Assembly (NCBI RefSeq): GCF_051106095.1
Contig: NC_135783.1
Span: 309,828,322-309,892,321, forward strand
DNA: 64,000 nt
Direction: 5' to 3'
Origin: Pogona vitticeps
Lineage: Eukaryota > Chordata > Lepidosauria > Squamata > Agamidae
The notes beneath the pieces were generated by a model. It saw only the letters and a list, made by a program, of their open reading frames with translations. It did no database searches and was not told where the DNA came from. Each line of letters begins with the position of its first letter. Positions within the stretch are counted from its first letter, which is position 1. Position numbers and translations under genes: made by a program. Positions 57,870 to 64,000 of this stretch are shown here, piece after piece.

Positions 57870-58160
57870 TGGATAGAAACCAGAGATATTACTAGAGAAG
57901 TATGCAGAAAGACATTTTCTATGGTAAAAAGAAAAGAAAAACCTAGATGGGTTGAGGAAGAAACATTAAAATGTAAAGGACAAGCAAGAAGCAAAAGTAA
58001 AAAGGGACAGAAATTGGGTTAGAACCCTGGATGCAGTTTTTCAGCAACTGTCACGTAGAGACAAAAAGAACTAATAGTTCAAAGAAATAGAGGAAAACAA
58101 CCAAAGTGGAAAAACAAGAGATCTCTTCCAGAAGACCAAAGAAATCGAAGGGAAACAATG
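57870..58160 (+). mobile_element. RTE-type LINE, linker between endonuclease and RT
   Basis: The plus strand reads VKRKEKPRWVEEETLKCKGQ and ARSKSKKGQK, then RRDKKN-like, EIEENNQ-like and NKRSLPEDQRNRRE, in broken frame. The order is that of the basic linker of RTE/BovB polyproteins (PRW..ETL....EAKSKGDR...ARRDK...KEIEENNR.GKTRDLFRK). No RT core follows. This part is missing from the long copy at 15384. Confidence 0.6.
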
Positions 58161-59789
58161 GACAGTCTTTTCCTCTTAAGAATGTGCTACTTCTAGTAAC
58201 TGGACCAGTATGTTATCTAATGTAGTCCTGGGTCATCTTGAATACATGTCTGTAGGAGATAAAGTATTATACAAGCCTTGCTTGTGATTTTTGGAGAGTA
58301 AGCTGGTCTTCTTTGGGGTGTTATATGTGGGTAAGGGAGAGAACTGTGCCTTTTCTTGTGAGTTATAAGAGGAGAGTATCAGCCAGGAGCCTTTCATAAA
58401 TGTCTGACTTGCCTTAAGCCCACAAAAATCTGACCCAAAGTTAATGCCAGGTGACTTAAAACATCAAGATATATCTTGGGGGAAAGCAGAGCTTTTAAAA
58501 ATTTTCAAAAACTTGTTACTAAGCTCAGTGGCTGCTGTATAGTTGTTTCCTGTATTTTCCTGTACTTTAAGGGCAGCAGTTCTGAATCTGAATAATTTTA
58601 TAATGTCCTACTGTTTTGAAAACTAAACTACTTGATTATTATTATTGATTGCAACCACCAGTATTTTTAATTTAAATGCAAATCTGTTCAACTTTAACCT
58701 TTGTATGTAAAAGCACATCTCTTTCTAGGTTTCTTCTGCAAAGTCAGAAACCTGTTTGCTCAGAGAAGATGAATCAATATCAGTTTACCTTCTGGTATTG
58801 TCCTAGCACCCTTCCTTTATACAAAGATTATGCCCTTTGCCTTCCACCTCACTACAATGAAAAGGTTTTCAAAATGGATAGCACTCACATCTGATACTGC
58901 TGGAACTTTGGCACAATGATTTGTGTCTGTTGGGGACTATTAAGAAAGAAAAATAAAGCAAACTCCATGCCGGGAAGAGAGAAAAAGAGGGCTCAGTCCC
59001 TCCCTGGAAGACTGGAGACAATTTAGATTTATTTTTTTCTAATAATTTTGAAGCAATCCTTCCTTATAGAAATCATTTGGCAATCAGTTAATTATAAAGT
59101 TGGTCAGAAATGATAACCTTCTAGCAATGTTACCAACACATTCCAGTTACTAGAACAATATATTTGAATTTATTTATATGTTTAAATCATTTGCTGCCTT
59201 CAATTCAAATTTCCAAGGTAGTTTATAATAACTAATAAAACCCAACAGAAAGTTACTTATTTACATAAAATGTATGTTCACATCTACTTGACCACTCAAA
59301 GTACTCTCTCTGGAAAATGCTCCTCAAATGATGCCTGATTATGTTTAAATGATTTGTTTCTATAGCAATGGTAAGTGCTATGTTTTGAAATGAAGTGGTT
59401 TGGTAAGCACGTGATGGAAGAGGATGGGTGAGATGCTTGGAATGTTGGTAAGATTGGTTCTGATTGGCTGGACAAACTTCAGGGAGAGGAGTGTTGGTCA
59501 GAGCAATGGAAACTCTGGTTGATATAGAAGGGAGCCATGAATACATACATCTGTACATACACAGGCTTCCATCACAGAGGTGGGAATTTGGGTTGACCAG
59601 GGTTCCTAGAACAATGGAAGGACCTCCACATTCTTATTTCCAATCTTGTGTGGCTTCCTGGCTCACAGATGAGTCATGGACTACTCTCAAATAACAAGCC
59701 TGGCTTTTCAAAGGGATTATAACTCCATCCATCACAGGAGATACACTCCCCATCATTCCATGATCTGCCTTTTAACTGATCAGAGGCAC
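58161..59789. other. Unannotated DNA
   Basis: No gene. A 101-codon minus frame (59253-59558) has no motif. Confidence 0.45.
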
Positions 59790-60290
59790 TTTTGTCTGGA
59801 TTAAATTGTCATCCACATGATAGTGATGCTGAACTCCAAAACTCCAGACCACCTCTCACAGTAGTTTCATGTAAATATCATAGAGCATGGGAGACAAAGG
59901 AGAACTCTGGAAGACACTACAGGCTAAGGGTTGAAGAATGGGAAGTAGTCCCCCAACACCACCTACGTAAGGATTGGAGTAACTGAAAAACAGTGCCTCC
60001 GAGTCTTATCCCAGAGAGATGATGCAGAAGGATACCATAGTTGATAGTACTGAAAGCCACTGAGAAATCCAGCAGAATCAACAAGGCCATACTTCCCCAT
60101 TTAGTTCCCAGCATAGATTATCCATCCAGATGACCCAAACTGTCTGCATCTCATAACTATTTCTGAAGTCAGATTGAAATGAATAAAGATAATCAGTTTC
60201 ATACAGCAACCTCTGAAGCTTAGAAGCCACTGCCCACTCTAATATTTTGCCCAAAAACAGGACATTGGAGAGTGGCTTGAAGAGGGCTTT
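59790..60290 (-). mobile_element. CR1-type LINE, reverse-transcriptase core, antisense
   Basis: On the minus strand: MALLILLDFSVAFSTINYGI with LLHHLSGIRLGGTVFQLLQS, equivalent to the LLxLLDLSAAFDTVDHGILL..L..LG..GTVLQW block of CR1/L2 RTs. Further on is YHVDDNLIQTKVPL, where YADDTQLY is expected. The catalytic aspartates are mostly displaced or changed. The copy is old and broken, and its 3' end is missing. Confidence 0.75.
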
Positions 60291-60300
60291 TGGTTAAATG

Positions 60301-60438
60301 CTGGATGTAATCCAGTAGTAAGCTGCAACTAGAGTAGGCCCATTGAAGTAATGGCACTTATGAAGGAGATTACTCACCAAATCCCCACCAATTTGATGGG
60401 CTTGCTCTAGTAGCAACTTACTACTGGATTTCAGCCAG
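60301..60438. repeat. Palindromic MITE-like repeat, complete
   Basis: The left arm CTGGATGTAATCCAGTAGTA with AGCTGCAACTAGAGTAGGCC and CATTGAAG is answered by GATGGGCTTGCTCTAGTAGC with AACTTACTACTGGATTTCAG. The arms are about 48 bp. The same family is found at 32180 and 55815. It sits at the 5' border of the CR1 RT fragment, so its insertion may have been in that LINE. Confidence 0.78.
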
Positions 60439-61509
60439 TATGTCAAAACATAAAGACATCTAGCTGAATTTGTCGTCAGTGGAAACTATTGGGAAGGGGA
60501 ATCCATGGTTTAAGCACTGAAATGATGGAGTCACCATCCCTGCTTGGACCATGAATGATCAGGGATCAATTGCAAAGGCAATTCTTATTCATTTTAATAC
60601 TGTCCATTTTAAAATTTCTTCTCACCGTATACTTCAAGTACAGCAGCAACAGAAATAGAAACAAAGCTGTGGAATGATTTTGTGTTGAGCTGTAACTAGA
60701 AATTTTGGCACCATCTCTCATTCCATGCAGAGACATGGCTTTAAGCCCCTACGAAGGAGAAGGGTAGGGAAGTTGATTTGGTTTGGTTTTAAAAAGGGAA
60801 TTAAACAGGTCCCGAAAATATTGCCAATTATTTCCTAATGCTCACTAACGGGTTCACCTCTAGATTTTGATGTCCTCTGAATATTAAAAACTTGGGACAA
60901 AGCCCCAGCTGACAGCCTTAATGTTATGAAAAAATTGTGAGCTTTTTTGGGGGAGGAGGGGGAATCACCAGAATTTTTCTATTCTTTTTGATATTCAGGC
61001 AACTTGGTTTGGTTCTGTCTTGTTCTTTGAACTTTCTTCTGGTTCACTCACCTCTAACCACAAACTACAATCTCCCTTATCTGCTGTCTTTAGCTTGATT
61101 GCCAGATTTCCCTTGAAGGTCTGGGGGCTAGGAATGACACATCGCAATGCCCAGGTCTCCTCTCTCTGCATTAACTGCTGTTCTGTTTCACTTTTCACTG
61201 AAGAATCTCAAGGAAGGCTTGTGTCCTTTTGCCACAAGGACACAAGCCACTGTGCAACAGAACCATTGCCCTCGGACTGCCCTTGAAAGTGTTCTTCTTT
61301 ACAACAATGACCTTGCTGTAGGAGGAAAAATTGAAGAATTTTGAGCTGAATTCAGAGCCATTTAGACAGATTCAGGGATATTCTGGATCTAAACAGAGAG
61401 ACCTCGGCCTGTTCCACAATGGATTAGGGCAGCCTAATGCATTCAAAACACATTCGGCACTTGGAGAAATCAAAATAAGAAGAAAATCAGAAATGCAGGC
61501 AGCAGAAAC
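60439..61509. other. Unannotated DNA
   Basis: No supported feature. The frames at 60995-61344 have no family motif. Confidence 0.45.
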
Positions 61510-61676
61510 TAATAATAATAATGTGCCATCAAGTCAAATCTGATTTACAGCAACCCCTTTCCAGGCTTTTCTAGGTAGAGAGCACCTGGGGTTGTGCAGC
61601 TTGCTCAAGGCCACACGGGAGGCACAGTGGGAGATCAAATTCCCAGCCTCTGACACCAAAGCCAGATACCTAAAGT
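61510..61676 (-). mobile_element. tRNA-type SINE, antisense, with TAA tail
   Basis: Begins with TAATAATAATAATG, then GCCATCAAGTCAAATCTGAT with TTACAGCAACCCCTTTCC (tail block), CAGGCTTTTCTAGGTAGAGA, GTGCAGCTTGCTCAAGGCCA and GGGAGATCAAATTCCCAGCC (B-box region in reverse complement). The tail repeat matches the TTA-type tail of the copy at 48544. The middle (the AATGGTAAACCA block) is missing. Confidence 0.78.
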
Positions 61677-64000
61677 ATAATTATAAGCTAGCTTATTATA
61701 TTTATTCCACAAGCATTAGTATAAAATCCATTACAAAAGATTTTAAATCCTTTTGTTTAAAAAAATGCACACAATAATGGTAAAAGTGGAATAAATGCCT
61801 AGTAATATATTGGGAAATCTGCCTCTCTGGGTAGTAATCTGCTCAAATGAGGGGCCACCCCATTTAATCTTATGTAGATAGAATACCATCCCAAAGCAGA
61901 ATAGAGTGGCACCATTACGTCATTTGATTTTGGCATGAACAATAGTGTTGATAGAGCCTAATTTTGTATGTGCTTTTTTCCCTGCCATGCCATAATGTTG
62001 ACCAGCATGTGGCCTACTAAGGCCTCTTAACGTTTTCACATGTATTCCTGCTTTCAAATATACATTGGTGATGTATGGTGCTAACTAGTACATAAAACAC
62101 CCTTCTGTGTTATATCTCTCACAGAGATTATACCAGAAGAAGGTAGCAGTATTCAAACAACAACAAAAACACTCAGAATCATGAGACAATCAAGACTGGA
62201 AGAAGGTAACTTCTGAAGTGTTCATTTGGGTCTGTGGGAATGATGAGGGGGTTGCATGTGTGCATGTGGTGTAGAAAGGCATGGCAGGTTGACAAAAGAA
62301 GCTGAAAGATAAAGATTACAAAGGAGCCTTTGATATGAACTCCAATCCAGAATCTTCTTCTCAAAGTCTCCAGAACAGCTGCTTCAAGCATTCTGCAGAG
62401 AAGGTGGGCTAAACAAAAACATGACACTCACATAGGCACCTGGGAAAAACCACACCATCCTGGCAGCAACTGATGAATTACCAAAATGTTGGCATCAGAG
62501 AAGCAAGCAAAGCAAAGCAAAGAAAGCATTTTGGTTGGGCTGCAATATTGAGAAGGCCACTCTGTTGGAGGAGTGTCTATGAGACACTATTCACTGACCT
62601 TCTTGTTTTGTTTATGCACATTCTTTCTTGATGTGTTCTCTTAAGCTTCCAGCCATGATGTGACTACATTACATCTCTACACGTCTGACTGTGCTTGTAG
62701 TTAGAGACCTGATTTGCTACATGCTAGCAACTCTGCCTCCTTGGATCTCAGCCATGGGATAAAGGCAGCAAAACAAAAAAGTCTGCCTCTTTCTGTGTCT
62801 CCTCCTTCCCCCCCCCCCTTTTTCCCCCTTATTAAGTCCTACTTTAACCTGCAAATACCCCACTTCAATAGGGAGGCTCTCCCTTACTCGGTAACCTGTC
62901 TGATGCAAATTCTTGCTTAGCATTGCAAATTTTCTCTTTCTCTCATATTCTCTCTCCTTTCTTAAATTTGGATGGACTATACACTGATTGCACATTATTT
63001 TCCTTGTACCATCTGGTTTTCATGTATTTCATTGGTTTATTGTACACTTGTTTTGCAATTTACGCACTTTTTAAAGGAAGTGCACTGAATTCATTTTTCA
63101 TCTGAGATTTCTTCTTTGATTGGGTTATCACAAATCATTCCTTCACAAGCTAGCCCAAGTTTAAGGCAGAAGGGCTAGCTTTGAGAAAGCACACACTTCA
63201 TTAAGAAACGTTTACTTCAAAATCCCTCCCAGACAACAGAGAAGGTGTTCCCCACTAGACCACAACCACTGTGAGAGTAAGACTCAACAGGACTTACTTC
63301 CGAGTTAAATGTGTGGGGTTATGCTATCAGCTTGATCAAATGTGGGATAATCATGTTTCACTTGCTCAAATGAACTCTGGTAAACCTATCATGTCTACGC
63401 AGCAAAACTCTCTTTGTTTGTCCAAATACAGATATACACATTAATTGGGCCATACTCACAAATAAATGGTGCAGGAAGTAACTTTCTTTGGTCATCTACA
63501 AAGTCACAAAACTAGAGAGATGTTCTAGGAGAAGATGTACAATAAGGCAAAATTGAAGTAGCCACTGTGAGCATGAGACCCCACAAAATTGGGTGGTGAA
63601 TAGATAAGTGAAATGTGTGATATAAATGTAGGAAATGGTTTCAAAATTATATCACACAGCAATAGATGATATATTTTTCTTGGTGCTGTTTCATGGTGGA
63701 GAAATGAGAAAGGTACTAAAATGTTCTTGCATCCACCATTTCCCCTTGGAACTCGTCTTGATATTATGCTCTAACTACAAGCTTGAATCAGATTGGAATC
63801 CCAGTTCGGAGAAAATAACTTTGGGGACCGCAGTAGTGACACGGTGAAGGAAGGGTTAAGCACCTTCTTCTCTTACCTGCCAATTTCCCTCATCGAATCA
63901 ACCTTCCCCCCCCCCAGGAAAATGATAGCTAAGGCCCCCAGAATCATGTTTCCTGCCATCGACCCAAATTCTAGGTTTGTTTGGAATGGTTTCCACATGG
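61677..64000. other. Unannotated DNA to the end of the window
   Basis: No gene or named repeat. C runs lie at 62807-62818 and about 63907-63917. The passage TCAACAGGACTTACTTCCGA (63288) is a fragment of the dispersed CTTACTTCTGAGTA-type reptile repeat. The last 150 bp have a pyrimidine tract and AG before GAAAATGATAGC, but no exon can be supported. Confidence 0.45.

Noticed and set aside
63880-64000. Pyrimidine tract plus AG as a 3' splice site of a terminal exon
   Set aside because: The tract is a C run and the downstream sequence shows no recognisable protein. The window ends before it could be tested.

Overview
The window looks like nuclear DNA from a squamate reptile, most likely a lizard. 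It is AT-rich and holds no host protein-coding gene that I can support. The diagnostic content is the repeat set: several RTE-BovB LINE copies ending in the ACTAAACAACAACA tail, two Sauria-type SINEs with the ACCTTT tail, CR1-type LINE 3' ends coding for LWNxLPxEI, Penelope-like termini, TcMar-Tigger-like and hAT-like MITEs, and many long microsatellites. I read it as a gene desert or the inside of a very large intron. None of the open frames of 60-164 codons has convincing host-gene character.

Layout. 1-9.9 kb: mostly unannotated DNA with a CA array, a BovB 3' end split by a TA-flanked MITE, a CTTT array, an antisense Sauria SINE, and a nested Penelope-like terminal structure (7.81-8.16 kb). 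9.9-17.6 kb: two tRNA-type SINEs, a GAAA array, a broken DIRS-like fossil (about 12.4-13.7 kb) with a SINE inside it, and the longest BovB copy (15.4-17.55 kb, minus), which has lost its middle. 17.9-23 kb: a Tigger-like MITE, a CR1 3' end, a BovB 3' end and a CR1 endonuclease fragment. 23-33.1 kb: mostly unique DNA with a complete Sauria SINE in a 13-bp target-site duplication (TSD), a long BovB copy (29.5-30.6 kb), a second Penelope-like terminal element (32.3 kb) and a second Tigger-like MITE. 33-42.4 kb: a BovB 5' fragment, a 176-bp tandem repeat, two hAT-like MITEs with 8-bp TSDs, and a CR1 3' end beside a TAA array and a SINE. 44-54.3 kb: a foldback MITE with a perfect 8-bp TSD and four CR1-type 3' ends, each fused to a long tetranucleotide array. 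54.8-60.5 kb: an unidentified GC-rich segment, a large inverted repeat (57.4-57.8 kb), an RTE fragment and a CR1 reverse-transcriptase fragment. 60.5-64 kb is nearly featureless apart from a SINE.

The parts do not form a pathway. What can be read is a history: MITEs inside LINEs, a SINE inside a DIRS fossil, one Penelope terminus inside another, and microsatellites that grew from LINE and SINE tails. No undescribed multi-gene system is visible. The structures most worth a second look are the Penelope-like termini with hammerhead-like cores, the 0.4-kb inverted repeat, a 60-nt hairpin made by an inverted copy inside an old RTE, and the consistent linkage of long arrays to retroposon 3' ends. 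All family names come from reading motifs by eye, without a database search.
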